A DNA stretch of 64,000 nucleotides from Mixta theicola (lineage in GTDB: Bacteria > Pseudomonadota > Gammaproteobacteria > Enterobacterales > Enterobacteriaceae): positions 124,001 through 188,000 of the forward strand of contig NZ_NWUO01000003.1 in NCBI RefSeq assembly GCF_002895925.1. Reading direction: 5' to 3'. Both the position numbers and the translations under genes were made by a program. Positions 48,667 to 60,167 of this stretch are shown here, in pieces (the stretch's first letter is position 1; the number at the start of each line of letters is the position of its first letter). Below the pieces are notes generated by a model. That model was not told where the DNA came from, searched no databases, and saw only the letters and a list, made by a program, of their open reading frames with translations.

Positions 48667-49206
48667 ATGAAAAAGAGGCTTTTTCTGCTGCCGTTACTGA
48701 CCGCGATGCTGCTTAACGGCTGCGCCGCACCCTCCCCGGCAAAAAATCAGGCGCTGCATGGGGAAATCAATCAGCTTAATCAGCAGGTAAATCAGCTCAC
48801 CCGCCAGGCCGACGCGCTGGAACAGCAAAATCAGTTAAACAGCCACTCCAGCCAGGGCGCATGGCTGCTGGCGGCAGCCAATACGCGCGTTGAGCTAAAA
48901 AGCCTGGCCGGACCGCTGATGCTCACGCTGACGCGCATTGAGCCAGAGGCGAGCGGCACGCGTGCCCTGCTTACGCTGCGGTCGGCGGACGATCGTCCTT
49001 TGCAAAGCCTGAGGATGCAGGTCGAATGGGGTGAGCTGGATGGCGTCACCGGCAAACCGCTGAGCGCCGGTGCGCTGTCGCAAACGATTGAGGTACGCAA
49101 TACCCTGCTGCCTAAAGCCGAACAGCCGATTCCGCTTCGCCTGAGCGGCGTAACGCCGGAGCAGCTGGGCTACGTACGGGTCCATGATGTTGAGCCGCTG
49201 AACTGA
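48667..49206 (+). CDS. yajI: YajI-like lipoprotein (DUF3251)
   Basis: The 179-residue lipoprotein has signal peptide MKKRLFLLPLLTAMLLNGC (lipidated Cys19, Ala at +2, so outer membrane expected). A short coiled coil rich in Gln and Asn follows (about residues 30-55, HGEINQLNQQVNQLTRQADAL), then a beta-rich domain of the DUF3251 type. E. coli yajI occupies the same place next to nrdR. The neighbouring E. coli genes tsx and yajD are absent here; secF follows instead, convergent. Function unknown. Confidence 0.83.
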   Translation: MKKRLFLLPLLTAMLLNGCAAPSPAKNQALHGEINQLNQQVNQLTRQADALEQQNQLNSHSSQGAWLLAAANTRVELKSLAGPLMLTLTRIEPEASGTRALLTLRSADDRPLQSLRMQVEWGELDGVTGKPLSAGALSQTIEVRNTLLPKAEQPIPLRLSGVTPEQLGYVRVHDVEPLN

Positions 49207-49258
49207 CCGGCGGAATAGCTGAGTAATCCCCATTAAACCGCGTTCTGCAGATGTGAAG

Positions 49259-49279
49259 AAGGCCGCTGGCGCGGCCTTT
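49259..49279. terminator. Terminator between convergent yajI and secF
   Basis: An 8-bp stem (AAGGCCGC / GCGGCCTT) with TGGC loop is followed by short T-runs on either strand. Confidence 0.75.
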
Positions 49280-49300
49280 GCTTAGCTTACAACCGTTGCC

Positions 49301-50269
49301 TTACGGCAGAATGGAAGGCTGGTCAGCCCCTTCTTTCTCTACCTTCTGCTGCAGCATATGTTCACGCTTCATGCCCAGCTTCAGCGCCAGCGCAGAAGCA
49401 ACGTAGATAGAAGAAATCGTACCGATAGAAACGCCGATCAGCATCGTCAGCGAGAAACCTTCCAGCAGCGCGCCGCCAAAAATAAACAGCATCAACACCA
49501 CGACCAGCGTTGTCGCCGAGGTCATAATGGTACGGCTCAGCGTCTGCGTCAGGGATACGTTGAAGATTTCATAAGGCGTTCCGCGACGGATCTTACGGAA
49601 GTTCTCACGGATACGGTCGGAAACCACAATACTGTCGTTCAGTGAGTAACCGATAACCGACATCAGCGAGGCGATGATGGTTAAATCGATCTCAATATGA
49701 AACAACGACAGGATACCGAGCGTAATGATCACGTCATGCGCCAGCGCCAGCACCGCACCAAGTGCCAGACGCCACTCGAAACGGAAGCCAACGTAAACCA
49801 GGATACAGATCAGCGCCACCAACAGCGCCATGCCGCCCGCCTGCGCCAAATCGCTGCCGACGCTGGGGCCGACAAACTCAATGCGCTTAACGGTCGCGTT
49901 TTGACCGGCAGCCTGATTAATGACCGAGACCACTTTATTCCCCAGCTCCTGCCCCGCATTGCCGGCATTCGGCGACAGACGGACCATGACGTCACGACTG
50001 CTGCCGAAATTTTGCACCTGCGGTTCAACAAAGCCTGATTTTTCCAGCGCGCCGCGCAGCGTATCCAGCTCGGCCGGTTTTTCCAGGGAAATTTCAATTA
50101 CCGTACCGCCGGTAAAATCGAGTCCCCAGTTAAACCCGCGCACGCCCATGATAATCACTGACGCGATCAGCAGCAGCCCGGAAAGGGTAAAGGCCAGCGT
50201 ATCCCAGCGCATAAAGTCATGGACTTTACGGCCATAGTTTAATTGTTCAACACTATATTGCTGTGCCAC
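49301..50269 (-). CDS. secF: SecF, Sec translocon accessory subunit
   Basis: The 322-residue inner-membrane protein has six predicted helices and a periplasmic domain between TM1 and TM2. It uses the proton gradient to help complete protein export. The family signature [12 protein letters not shown] follows TM1, and the RND-type helix segment is [20 protein letters not shown]. It starts 10 bases after secD, the conserved secD-secF pair. Confidence 0.97.
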   Translation of the reverse strand: MAQQYSVEQLNYGRKVHDFMRWDTLAFTLSGLLLIASVIIMGVRGFNWGLDFTGGTVIEISLEKPAELDTLRGALEKSGFVEPQVQNFGSSRDVMVRLSPNAGNAGQELGNKVVSVINQAAGQNATVKRIEFVGPSVGSDLAQAGGMALLVALICILVYVGFRFEWRLALGAVLALAHDVIITLGILSLFHIEIDLTIIASLMSVIGYSLNDSIVVSDRIRENFRKIRRGTPYEIFNVSLTQTLSRTIMTSATTLVVVLMLFIFGGALLEGFSLTMLIGVSIGTISSIYVASALALKLGMKREHMLQQKVEKEGADQPSILP

Positions 50270-50279
50270 AACCTACTCC

Positions 50280-52127
50280 TCAGATAGACAGCTTGTTGAC
50301 GCGTTTGCCGCCATACAACAGGTTAACGATGGCACGCGTACCAACAATGGCGGTGAACATCGAGGTTCCCACGCCAATGGCGGTCGTGATGGCAAAGCCC
50401 TTAATCGAGCCGGTGCCAACCGCATACAGAATAATCGCGGTGATAAGCGTGGTGATGTTGGCATCAACGATACTGGAGAACGCGCCTTTATAGCCTTCAT
50501 GAATCGCCTGCTGAATGGTACGCCCATTCTTCAGCTCTTCTTTGATACGCTCGTTTATCAGCACGTTGGCATCCACCGCCACCGCCAGCGTCAGAACGAT
50601 ACCGGCGATCCCCGGCATGGTTAACGTGGCACCCGGCAGCAACGACATAATGCCGACGATCAGGATCAGGTTGGCGACCAGCGCGCTGGTGGCGATAACG
50701 CCGAACTTTTTATAGTAAACCACCATAAACACAATCGACGCGATCAGGCCCCACAGGCAGGCTTGCAGTCCCTGAGTAATATTCTGCTGGCCCATGGTCG
50801 GACCGATAGTGCGCTCTTCAACAATCTGAATCGGCGCAATCAACGCACCGGCACGCAGCAGCAGCGAAAGCTGACGCGCTTCGTTCGGGTTGTTGATACC
50901 GGTAATGCGGAAGCTGTTGCCCAGACGCGACTGAATATTCGCCACGTTAATCACCTCTTCCTGTTTCACCAGGATGGAGCGACCGTTGGCATCTTTCTTA
51001 CCGCTGTCTTTATACTCAACGAACAGCGTCGCCATTGGCTTACCAATATTATCTTTGGTAAAGGTCGACATCATATTGCCGCCCGCGCTATCGAGCGAAA
51101 TATTAACCTGCGGCTGATTATATTCATCGGTGCTGGAGGTGGAGTCGGTGATATGGTCACCGGTCAGGATCACGCGTTTGTACAGCACAACCGGCTGGCC
51201 TTCACGCGTTTGCTTCACTTCCGAATCGCCCGGCACGCGGCCTTTAGCCGCAGCACTGGCATCCACTACCGTATTGACCAGACGGAATTCCAGCGTTGCC
51301 GTTGCGCCCAAAATCTCTTTCGCGCGCGCGGTATCCTGAATGCCCGGCAGCTCAACGACGATGCGGTCAGAACCCTGACGCTGCACTAACGGCTCCGCCA
51401 CGCCCAGCTGGTTAACGCGGTTACGCAGGATATTGATGTTCTGCTGAACAGCGTACTCACGCGCTTCACGCAGGCGCTCGTCGCTCATAACCGCACGCAG
51501 CAGGTTATCGCCACGGCTGCTAATCACCAGATCGCGATGACGGGTTGAAAGGTAGCTGACGGCATTGTCACGCGCATCGCCGTCACGGAAACGAATTTCC
51601 ACGCCGTAGTTTTCGATTTTACGCACGTTGGTGTAAGCAATGCCTTTATCACGCAGATCGCTGCGCAGGCTGTCGGTATTCTGCTCCTGCAGCTTACCCA
51701 GCGCGGTATCCATATCCACTTCCATCAGGAAGTGTACGCCGCCGCGCAGATCCAGACCGAGTTTCATCGGCTGCGCCGCCAGCATTTCCAGCCATTTCGG
51801 CGTGGCAGGCGCCAGGTTGAGCGCAACGACGTAATCTTCACCCAGCGCTTTTACCAGCGCTTCACGGGCGCGCAGCTGCACATCCGTATTGGCGAAACGC
51901 GCCAGGATGGCGCCCTGCTCCAGCGCAATAGATTTGCTTTGAATATGTTCTTGTTTTAATACGTTTTGGATCTGGTCCAGCGTTTGCTCACTGGCGGCGC
52001 TTCCGCGCGCGCCGGTGATTTGAACAGCCGGATCCTCTCCATACAGGTTGGGAAGTGCATACAGCAGACCGACGGCAAGCACCACGATCAGCATAATGTA
52101 TTTCCACAAAGGATAACGGTTTAACAC
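50280..52127 (-). CDS. secD: SecD, Sec translocon accessory subunit
   Basis: The 615-residue inner-membrane RND-family protein has one N-terminal helix, a large periplasmic P1 domain (about residues 30-440) and five C-terminal helices. Visible signatures are [18 protein letters not shown] in P1 and the proton-path segment [19 protein letters not shown]. With SecF and YajC it pulls exported proteins from SecYEG. It follows yajC by 27 bases. Confidence 0.97.
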   Translation of the reverse strand: MLNRYPLWKYIMLIVVLAVGLLYALPNLYGEDPAVQITGARGSAASEQTLDQIQNVLKQEHIQSKSIALEQGAILARFANTDVQLRAREALVKALGEDYVVALNLAPATPKWLEMLAAQPMKLGLDLRGGVHFLMEVDMDTALGKLQEQNTDSLRSDLRDKGIAYTNVRKIENYGVEIRFRDGDARDNAVSYLSTRHRDLVISSRGDNLLRAVMSDERLREAREYAVQQNINILRNRVNQLGVAEPLVQRQGSDRIVVELPGIQDTARAKEILGATATLEFRLVNTVVDASAAAKGRVPGDSEVKQTREGQPVVLYKRVILTGDHITDSTSSTDEYNQPQVNISLDSAGGNMMSTFTKDNIGKPMATLFVEYKDSGKKDANGRSILVKQEEVINVANIQSRLGNSFRITGINNPNEARQLSLLLRAGALIAPIQIVEERTIGPTMGQQNITQGLQACLWGLIASIVFMVVYYKKFGVIATSALVANLILIVGIMSLLPGATLTMPGIAGIVLTLAVAVDANVLINERIKEELKNGRTIQQAIHEGYKGAFSSIVDANITTLITAIILYAVGTGSIKGFAITTAIGVGTSMFTAIVGTRAIVNLLYGGKRVNKLSI

Positions 52128-52154
52128 GGCAGTTCCCTTAGGGAAAACAAAGAA

Positions 52155-52487
52155 TTACAGCGCCTTCATAGTACCTTTCGGCAGGACGGCAGCCACGAAA
52201 TCACGTTTGATAATCACTTCATTGTTATCGTTGAGCGCGATAGCAATGTAGCCGCTTTCAGCCACTTTGGTTACGCGACCCACCAGACCACCGGTAGTCA
52301 GCACCTCATCGCCTTTGCCGATCGAGTCCATCAGCTTTTTATGCTCTTTCGCACGTTTTTGCTGCGGACGCAGGATCATAAAATAGAAAATCAGGCCAAA
52401 GACCACCAACATAATGACCATCGTGTAGGGGCTTCCCTGCGACGGTGCGCCAGCTGCTGCCACTGCGTCAGAAATGAAAAAACTCAT
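52155..52487 (-). CDS. yajC: YajC, Sec translocon accessory subunit
   Basis: The 110-residue inner-membrane protein has one helix (about residues 22-41, VIMLVVFGLIFYFMILRPQQ) and a cytosolic C-terminal domain (KGDEVLTTGGLVGRVTKV). It associates with SecD-SecF. The start MSFFISDAVAAAG is an ATG after GAGGGAAAGTTG; the TTG one codon earlier is not preferred. It follows tgt by 24 bases. Confidence 0.96.
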   Translation of the reverse strand: MSFFISDAVAAAGAPSQGSPYTMVIMLVVFGLIFYFMILRPQQKRAKEHKKLMDSIGKGDEVLTTGGLVGRVTKVAESGYIAIALNDNNEVIIKRDFVAAVLPKGTMKAL

Positions 52488-52511
52488 CAACTTTCCCTCA
52501 TTGTTTAATTA

Positions 52512-53726
<1,215 letters not shown>

Positions 53727-53933
53727 TTATGCGCATATCATGCGTTGCGGATTTATGCCGTTTTGTGTCAGCGTTCCGACACAAATTTGTCACAGCGCCA
53801 TATTTTAACACGCAAAACTTTGGCAAAGGTCACAACCTTGCGTATCTCCAATTTTTCTCAACTACCATCCCAATCATACGACGGCAGAAAAAACGGCATA
53901 AATCACATCCTGGATTTTCGTTTGCGGCGAAAA

Positions 53934-53961
53934 TTGCAACCAGACGGTAAGAGAGTATTAT
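53934..53961 (+). promoter_or_regulatory. Candidate promoter of the inserted module
   Basis: -35 TTGCAA, a 16-base spacer and -10 TATTAT lie about 65 bases before the ATG at 54025. Confidence 0.45.
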
Positions 53962-54024
53962 CTGACTGGATGAATAATGTGGGGTCATATTCTAAACAGG
54001 AAGTAAGAAAAAAGGGTGTCAGGG

Positions 54025-54721
54025 ATGAGCAAACGTTCAGATATTATTGATGGAAGTAAGGCTACGACGGAAAAATATGGATTAGTATATACCGAGGTAC
54101 TTGGCTGGATTGACCTTGGACATGCACAAGGAAAAGATATACGTGCATTGCTGGATAATATAAATCGGGGTGAGGCGTCTGGTCAGCAATATTACGACGT
54201 TACTTACTCTCAGGGTATGACATCACCCTATGGATTAGCCCGTGCAGGTAAGCTTGTAACCTGGCGCATCAAGCGTGGCCGTCCATACTGGGAACGAAAA
54301 AGCATTGCACTTTCGATGATGATGACCGTGGCGCGAAAATTTGAAGCCTTTCAGGGCGCTTTCCCTAATAATTTCGTGACAGACAGCGGATTCAGCGGCG
54401 AAGATCTGGTTTCCGATTTGCTGGGTTTCTATCGCGTTGTGTCGATTGACCGGCCATTTGAGATGTTGCGCCCGGTCAGCAAACAGGAAGCGCTGGGATT
54501 ATTACGGTAAAATTGGCAAATGGAAAAATGAGTCTTTCCAGCCGCTGCTGTTTCCCGATCCTGAGAAATTTCCTCGCGTCATGCCATATAAAGGCGTATT
54601 GCCCTCATTTATGCAGTCCGTGGTCCCTTATAATGATTTTTTATCAGGGAACGTAATTTTACCAAAGCATGATAAAACTTTTGTCATATTAGGCGCTGAC
54701 AATGGCAGGATGGGATTATGA
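54025..54721 (+). pseudogene. Frameshifted accessory gene (DUF4056-like, unknown function)
   Basis: Two reading frames together make one protein. Frame 1 (ATG 54025, preceded by AAGGG) encodes 161 residues, beginning MSKRSDIIDGSKATTEKYGL and containing GWIDLGHAQGKDIRALL, YYDVTYSQ and DSGFSGEDLVSDLLGFY. It then meets TAA at 54508. From about 54490 the +1 frame continues naturally as RWDYYGKIGKWKN, LLFPDPEKFP and PYKGVLPSFM to a TGA at 54719. The break is a net one-base frame change near 54487-54500 (mutation or sequencing error). The acidic EDL motif resembles DUF4056 as I remember it; I am not sure of the family. No signal peptide is evident. The stop of the second frame overlaps the next start (ATGA), which shows the second frame was once coding. 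Confidence 0.75.
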
Positions 54722-55161
54722 AAAAAATGCTAAGAGTACTGTCTTGCGTAATTATTCTATTTTCCTCTGCGTTATTCATCGCCTGGCCATATATAAAAAT
54801 GATGTTCGCGGGCAGCGCATATTATACCCAGCAGGATAAACGGGAGTATGAATTTTACACCCCGGCGTTGCTAAAAAATATGCCCAGAATATCAAAAAAT
54901 TACCGGTTTGAGTTCGGAAATATTACCGGTCCGGAGGCGCATGTCTTTACTGTAAGATTCGATGGCACGACTGAGACTACCAGGATCCGTAATTACCTGA
55001 TCTCTGTTGGTTATGAACCACAGGCTGAATGTGATGTTAAAGCGGAGTGCTGGCTAAGCCCGCGCACTAAAGATATTGTAACATTGATCAAGTACACAGA
55101 CACAGATAGCGTCGCGGTTCAGATCTACCGCATGCCAGAACCGATCACCGCAAAATTTTAA
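54718..55161 (+). CDS. Small membrane-anchored hypothetical protein (147 aa)
   Basis: I do not recognise this protein. It has one N-terminal hydrophobic segment (about residues 5-25, LRVLSCVIILFSSALFIAWPY) acting as a signal anchor. A soluble, probably periplasmic domain of about 115 residues follows, with two cysteines close together (AECDVKAECWLSP) that could form a disulfide. The start overlaps the stop of the preceding frameshifted gene by four bases (ATGA), so the two were co-translated and probably act together. A two-gene module with a soluble first product and a membrane-tethered second product is compatible with effector and immunity roles, but nothing here proves it. AT-richer than the neighbouring core genes. 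Confidence 0.75.
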   Translation: MKKMLRVLSCVIILFSSALFIAWPYIKMMFAGSAYYTQQDKREYEFYTPALLKNMPRISKNYRFEFGNITGPEAHVFTVRFDGTTETTRIRNYLISVGYEPQAECDVKAECWLSPRTKDIVTLIKYTDTDSVAVQIYRMPEPITAKF

Positions 55162-55429
55162 GCGGATAAGGCTAAAGCCGGTTTTAAACAGTAAGCGGGA
55201 TTCGCGAATCAACCGTACGAAAACGTACGCCATGAGCAAAACCAGTATCTGAAAATCCGGTAAACGGACCGTTAAATATCCATTTTTGGCTTAATTGACA
55301 TGGACTTAAGGGCATTTTTCAGTGCTCATTATGTGCAAAAAATACAAAGTCAGGTAAAGCAGGTCCGCTTCCACGCAACGATAAAGCGGTGGAATTAATG
55401 CGCAACCTGCCTCACGCGACAGTGAATAA

Positions 55430-56500
55430 TCAAACGCCGACTTTTTCGTCCGGCGCCTGGGGATTGCGGGTGATAAACATCGCATCGCCATAGCTGAAAA
55501 AGCGATACTGCTCGGCCACCGCCTCGTGATAGGCGCTCATGGTGTGGCGATAGCCAGCAAAAGCGGAAACCAGCATAATCAGCGTCGATTCCGGCAAATG
55601 GAAATTGGTAATCAGCGCATCGATCACCTGATAGCGATAGCCGGGATAGATAAAGATTTGGGTATCGTCGAAAAAGGGCGCAATCAGCGTATTCTGTGCC
55701 GCCTGCGCCGCGCTCTCCAGCGATCGCACCGAGGTGGTGCCCACGGCGACCACGCGATTACCGCGCGCCTTACAGGCTAAGACCGCATCCACAACCTCCT
55801 GCGGCACTTCAGCATACTCGGAGTGCATGATGTGATCTTCAATGCTGTCAACGCGCACCGGCTGGAAGGTCCCCGCGCCCACGTGCAGCGTAACAAACGC
55901 CATCTCGACGCCTTTTTCCCGCAGCGCGGCCAACAGCGGCTCGTCGAAGTGCAGACCGGCGGTCGGCGCGGCAACCGCACCCGGCTTCTGGCTGTAAACC
56001 GTTTGATAAAGTTCGCGGTCAGCCTCTTCATCGGGACGATCGATATAGGGCGGCAGCGGCATATGTCCGATAGCGTTGAGAATATCCAGTACGCTGCGCG
56101 CATCATCAAACTCAATTTCAAACAGCGCATCGTGACGCGCCACCATCGTTGCACGCACGCTTTCATCATCGCCAAACAGCAGTTCTGCGCCCGGCTTCGG
56201 CGCTTTCGAGGCGCGTACGTGCGCCAGCACACGCTTATCATCCAGCATGCGCTCCACCAGCATTTCGATCTTACCGCCGCTGGCTTTACGCCCGTAAACA
56301 CGGGCCGGGATAACGCGGGTGTTATTGAACACCAGCAGATCGCCGGGGTTAAGCTTATCAAGCACATCGGTGAACACGCCGTGGCTTAAAGCGCCATCGG
56401 GGCCGTTCAGCGACAGCAGCCGACATCCGCTACGCTGAGGCTGCGGATAGTGAGCAATTAATGATTCAGGTAATTCAAAAGAAAAATCAGCGACGCGCAT
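55430..56500 (-). CDS. queA: QueA, S-adenosylmethionine:tRNA ribosyltransferase-isomerase
   Basis: The enzyme transfers and isomerises the ribosyl part of SAM onto preQ1-tRNA, forming epoxyqueuosine. Its 356 residues equal the E. coli length. Motifs: [66 protein letters not shown] and [20 protein letters not shown]. In E. coli queA, tgt, yajC, secD and secF form one operon; here an inserted module of about 1.5 kb in the opposite orientation breaks it after queA. Confidence 0.97.
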   Translation of the reverse strand: MRVADFSFELPESLIAHYPQPQRSGCRLLSLNGPDGALSHGVFTDVLDKLNPGDLLVFNNTRVIPARVYGRKASGGKIEMLVERMLDDKRVLAHVRASKAPKPGAELLFGDDESVRATMVARHDALFEIEFDDARSVLDILNAIGHMPLPPYIDRPDEEADRELYQTVYSQKPGAVAAPTAGLHFDEPLLAALREKGVEMAFVTLHVGAGTFQPVRVDSIEDHIMHSEYAEVPQEVVDAVLACKARGNRVVAVGTTSVRSLESAAQAAQNTLIAPFFDDTQIFIYPGYRYQVIDALITNFHLPESTLIMLVSAFAGYRHTMSAYHEAVAEQYRFFSYGDAMFITRNPQAPDEKVGV

Positions 56501-56603
56501 GCTAAATGTCTTACGGCTAACAAACAGGCGGCATAGTCTAGCGGAAAAGCGGGAAATTCTGAACTGTTACCCGGTAACCATTCTGTTAGCGTATACTGCC
56601 AGG

Positions 56604-57185
56604 ATGAACTTTCTTGCTCATCTTCATCTGGCCACGCTGGCCAACAGCTCGCTGTCAGGCAACCTGATGGCGGATTACGTGCGTGGCGATCCGCAACTGC
56701 AGTGGCCTGCCGATATTGCTGCCGGCATCGTGCTGCACCGCCGTCTTGATGCCCTTACCGATTCCTTACCTGAAGTCCTGAGCGCCAAACGCCTGTTTCG
56801 TGACGAAACGCGCCGGGTTGCGCCTGTTACGCTGGATGTCGTTTGGGATCATTTTTTATCGCGTCACTGGGATCGCATTGAACCTGACCTGCCGTTGCCG
56901 CTGTTTCTGGCGCGCGCGCAGGCGCAAATCGAACCGATGCTGGCGCAGTCGCCAGAGGGCTTCCAGCGCCTTAACGGCTATTTATGGCGTGAGCGCTGGA
57001 TGGAACGCTACGCCGATGCGCATTATCTACAGCAGGTTTTGCGCGGTATGGCGGCACGGCGACCGCGTCTGGCGGCCCTGGTCGATTCCTGGCAGGATTT
57101 TTACGATAACTACGCGGCGCTTGAAACCTTTTTCTGGCAGTTTTATCCGCAGTTAATGGCGCGCGCTGCCGCCCAGCAGCTGTAG
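56604..57185 (+). CDS. acpH: AcpH, acyl carrier protein phosphodiesterase
   Basis: The 193-residue metal-dependent enzyme of the HD-like superfamily removes the 4'-phosphopantetheine arm from ACP. The N-terminus [28 protein letters not shown] contains the conserved His and Asp metal ligands (in outline). [13 protein letters not shown] and [20 protein letters not shown] follow. The start is the ATG at 56604, by match to E. coli; the frame is open to 56499. A TATACT -10-like hexamer ends only 6 bases before the ATG, so the transcript may be almost leaderless, unless another promoter is used. Divergent from queA. Confidence 0.94.
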   Translation: MNFLAHLHLATLANSSLSGNLMADYVRGDPQLQWPADIAAGIVLHRRLDALTDSLPEVLSAKRLFRDETRRVAPVTLDVVWDHFLSRHWDRIEPDLPLPLFLARAQAQIEPMLAQSPEGFQRLNGYLWRERWMERYADAHYLQQVLRGMAARRPRLAALVDSWQDFYDNYAALETFFWQFYPQLMARAAAQQL

Positions 57186-57353
57186 CGCTTTCAGGCCCCG
57201 GCCATTGTTGATTCCCGGCGAGCCAGGCCTGTTTCGCACGGCTGAAACAGACGCAGCGGCACTCAGTCTGACTTTTATAATTCAAAGCCGGTCTGTTTAA
57301 CTGCTGCGGGATTTTAATTTTATCAGGATAAGCACTATTCTCAGGGAGATAAT

Positions 57354-58619
57354 ATGCAACACCAAATCCTTTTTTGGCTTCATCATTTTGATGTGCCTTA
57401 CGCCACTCCGCTCTCTTTAGCGATGGTCATAGCGATCGTATTATTGGTTTCGCTGATCGCGCACTGGCTGCTTCATCGTGCCGTGCTACCGCTGCTAAAA
57501 CGTCGCGCCTACGCCTCAAGCCAGCAATGGCCGAAATCTTTAATCGATAACCATCTTTTTAACCGCTTTGCCTTATTACTGCAGGGCGTTCTGCTGAATA
57601 TCCAAATCGATCTGTTTTTACCCCACGGTGAACCGCTGCACGCCGTTCTGCTGGTGGTATCGCAGGTCTGGATGATGCTGTTCCTGCTGCTGATGCTCTT
57701 TTCGCTGCTGGATATTCTGCTGGAGCTCTCCGCTAACAGCGCTCTTGCCCGACAGCTGCCGCTGCGCGGTATTCTCCAGAGCATTAAGCTGGTGGCGGCT
57801 ATCCTGTTCGCCATAATGATTATTTCAGTTCTGTTGGGTAAATCACCGCTGGTGCTGATTACCGGCCTGGGCGCGATGACCGCCGTACTGATGCTGGTAT
57901 TTAAAGATCCTATTCTGGGTCTGGTGGCCGGTATTCAGCTGTCGGCAAACGATATGCTAAAGCTGAACGACTGGCTGGATATGCCTAAATACGGCGCGGA
58001 TGGCGCAGTGATTGATATTGGGCTGACCACGGTAAAAGTGCGCAACTGGGATAACACCATCACCACTATTCCCACCTATGCGCTGATCGCCGACTCATTT
58101 AAAAACTGGCGTGGCATGTCGGAATCGGGCGGACGTCGGATTAAGCGCAGCATTAATATCGACACCACCAGCGTACATTTCCTGAGCGATGACGAGCTGG
58201 CGCAGCTACAGCGTGCGCAGCTGTTGACGCCCTATATCAAACAGAAAATTTCTGAGATCGAGCAGCATAATGGCCGTTTAGGTTGCGATTTAAACACGCC
58301 GCTAAATGGACGCCATCTGACGAATATCGGCACTTTCCGTGCCTGGCTGGAAGCCTGGTTGAAAAACCATCCGCAGATTCATCAGAACATGACGCTGATG
58401 GTGCGTCAGCTGGCGCCCGGTTCCGAAGGGCTGCCGCTGGAGATTTACGTTTTTACCAATACGACGGTATGGCTGGAATATGAGCGTATTCAGGCTGATA
58501 TTTTTGACTATATCTATGCGGTACTGCCGGCCTTTGGCCTGCGCGTACATCAAACGCCGACCGGGCATGATTTACGTTTTTTTGCCGTTAACGCTGAAAA
58601 TAGCGCTCGCCTTTCATAA
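57354..58619 (+). CDS. ybdG: YbdG-type mechanosensitive channel (MscS family)
   Basis: The 421-residue inner-membrane protein has five predicted helices. The pore helix and MscS beta domain read [39 protein letters not shown] and [20 protein letters not shown], nearly identical to E. coli YbdG over this core. The N-terminal 55 and C-terminal 15 residues diverge. Known role of the family: small-conductance channel contributing to osmotic adjustment. It stands where E. coli has malZ, between acpH and proY; E. coli ybdG is elsewhere. Start follows GGGAGATAAT. Confidence 0.93.
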   Translation: MQHQILFWLHHFDVPYATPLSLAMVIAIVLLVSLIAHWLLHRAVLPLLKRRAYASSQQWPKSLIDNHLFNRFALLLQGVLLNIQIDLFLPHGEPLHAVLLVVSQVWMMLFLLLMLFSLLDILLELSANSALARQLPLRGILQSIKLVAAILFAIMIISVLLGKSPLVLITGLGAMTAVLMLVFKDPILGLVAGIQLSANDMLKLNDWLDMPKYGADGAVIDIGLTTVKVRNWDNTITTIPTYALIADSFKNWRGMSESGGRRIKRSINIDTTSVHFLSDDELAQLQRAQLLTPYIKQKISEIEQHNGRLGCDLNTPLNGRHLTNIGTFRAWLEAWLKNHPQIHQNMTLMVRQLAPGSEGLPLEIYVFTNTTVWLEYERIQADIFDYIYAVLPAFGLRVHQTPTGHDLRFFAVNAENSARLS

Positions 58620-58713
58620 GCCCGGTAGCTGCAGGTAACAGGTGGCCCTGGACATAACATCCTGGTTTTGGGCCACGAACCAGAAGGATGGCACTGCCTG
58701 CCGCAAAGGCAAT

Positions 58714-58740
58714 AAAAAAGCCGCATCGCTGCGGCTTTTT
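58714..58740. terminator. Bidirectional terminator between ybdG and proY
   Basis: A GCCGCA / TGCGGC stem with TCGC loop is flanked by AAAAAA and TTTTT, 9 bases after the proY stop and about 100 after ybdG. Confidence 0.9.
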
Positions 58741-58748
58741 GCAAATGC

Positions 58749-60098
58749 TTACTTACGGCGCACCAGCTTATAGCCCGCCAGCAGCAGCACTATCCAGCCA
58801 GCACCCACGTATAGCGAAACGCGGGTATCCGGAAAGTAACCGATCAGGCCGATAATAAACACCAGGAACAGCACGCCGAAAATGGCGGTATAGCTGCCGC
58901 CCGGTAGCGCAAACTTCAGCGTCTGCGCCTGCTGTTTATTCAATGTGCGACGGAAAGCGATCTGCGAGCAGAGGATCATAATCCACACCCAGACGGTGGC
59001 GAAGGTAGCCAGCGAGGCGATGACCAGGAACACTTTCTCCGGCATCAGATAGTTCAGATAAACCGCGATCAGCATCGCCAGCATCATCACGACAACCGTT
59101 ACCCACGGGATCCCTCGCTCGGAGACTTTCATAAACATCTTCGGCGCATGGCCCTGCTGCGCCATGCCGTGCAGCATGCGCCCTACCCCGAATACGTCGC
59201 TGTTAATCGCCGACAGCGAGGCGGTCAGTACCACAAAGTTCAGAATCGACGCCGCTGCCGCAATGCCCAGATGCTGGAAAGTCAGCACAAAGGGGCTGCC
59301 CTGCGTGCCCACCTGGTTCCACGGATAGATCGACATAATCACAAACAGCGTACCGACGTAAAACACCAGAATACGCCACGGCACCGAGTTAATGGCCCGC
59401 GGAATGGACTTCTCTGGGTTTTCCGCTTCACCGGCGGTAATACCGATAATTTCGATACCGCCATAGGCAAACATCACCATCTGCAACGACAGCAGCATCC
59501 CGACGATGCCGTGCGCAAAGAAACCGCCGTTGGTCCACAGATTATGGATGCCGGTTGGCTGACCACCGTTGCCGATCCCCCAGATAATCATTCCTAAGCC
59601 CGCCACGATCATAATGATAATGGTGGCGACCTTAAAGAAGGAGAACCAGAACTCGACCTCGCCAAAGACTTTGACGCTCATCAGGTTGATGGCGCCGATC
59701 ACCAGCACCACGCTCAGCACCCAAATCCAGTGCGGCACGTCCGGGAACCAGACGCCCATATAGATACCAAACGCGGTCACGTCGGCAATCGCGACAATCA
59801 GGATTTCAAAGCAGTAGGTCCAGCCGGTGATGTAGCCCGCCATCGGGCCGAGGTAATCCTGTGCGTAACGCGAGAAAGAGCTGGACTGCGGATTGTTAAC
59901 GGACATTTCGCCCAGCGCGCGCATAATAATATAGGCCACGACGCCGCCGATGATATAGGCCAGCAGCACACTCGGCCCGGCCATTCTTATCGCATCGGCG
60001 GAGCCGTAAAACAGCCCGGTTCCAATCGCCGAGCCCAGCGCCATAAAACGAATATGGCGCGTGCTCAATCCCCGTTTGAGCTTATTGGTTTCTTGCAT
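58749..60098 (-). CDS. proY: ProY, amino acid permease (APC family)
   Basis: The 449-residue inner-membrane transporter has 12 predicted helices. It was described as a cryptic proline transporter; recent work on E. coli suggests histidine as substrate, so specificity is open. The APC signature [22 protein letters not shown] is in TM1, and [27 protein letters not shown] is the TM6 region (in outline). Very close to E. coli ProY except for the C-terminal tail, shorter by about 8 residues. It lies 69 bases downstream of brnQ on the same strand but behind a terminator. Confidence 0.95.
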   Translation of the reverse strand: MQETNKLKRGLSTRHIRFMALGSAIGTGLFYGSADAIRMAGPSVLLAYIIGGVVAYIIMRALGEMSVNNPQSSSFSRYAQDYLGPMAGYITGWTYCFEILIVAIADVTAFGIYMGVWFPDVPHWIWVLSVVLVIGAINLMSVKVFGEVEFWFSFFKVATIIIMIVAGLGMIIWGIGNGGQPTGIHNLWTNGGFFAHGIVGMLLSLQMVMFAYGGIEIIGITAGEAENPEKSIPRAINSVPWRILVFYVGTLFVIMSIYPWNQVGTQGSPFVLTFQHLGIAAAASILNFVVLTASLSAINSDVFGVGRMLHGMAQQGHAPKMFMKVSERGIPWVTVVVMMLAMLIAVYLNYLMPEKVFLVIASLATFATVWVWIMILCSQIAFRRTLNKQQAQTLKFALPGGSYTAIFGVLFLVFIIGLIGYFPDTRVSLYVGAGWIVLLLAGYKLVRRK

Positions 60099-60120
60099 AA
60101 TGACATCTTACCTGTGGAAA

Positions 60121-60147
60121 TGAAAAACCACGGGCATGCCCGTGGTT
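60121..60147 (-). terminator. Terminator of brnQ
   Basis: A perfect 22-bp palindrome (arms AACCACGGGCA / TGCCCGTGGTT) is followed by TTTTTCA on the minus strand, 20 bases after the brnQ stop. Confidence 0.85.
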
Positions 60148-60167
60148 AAGACCGAGTTGTATCAGGA

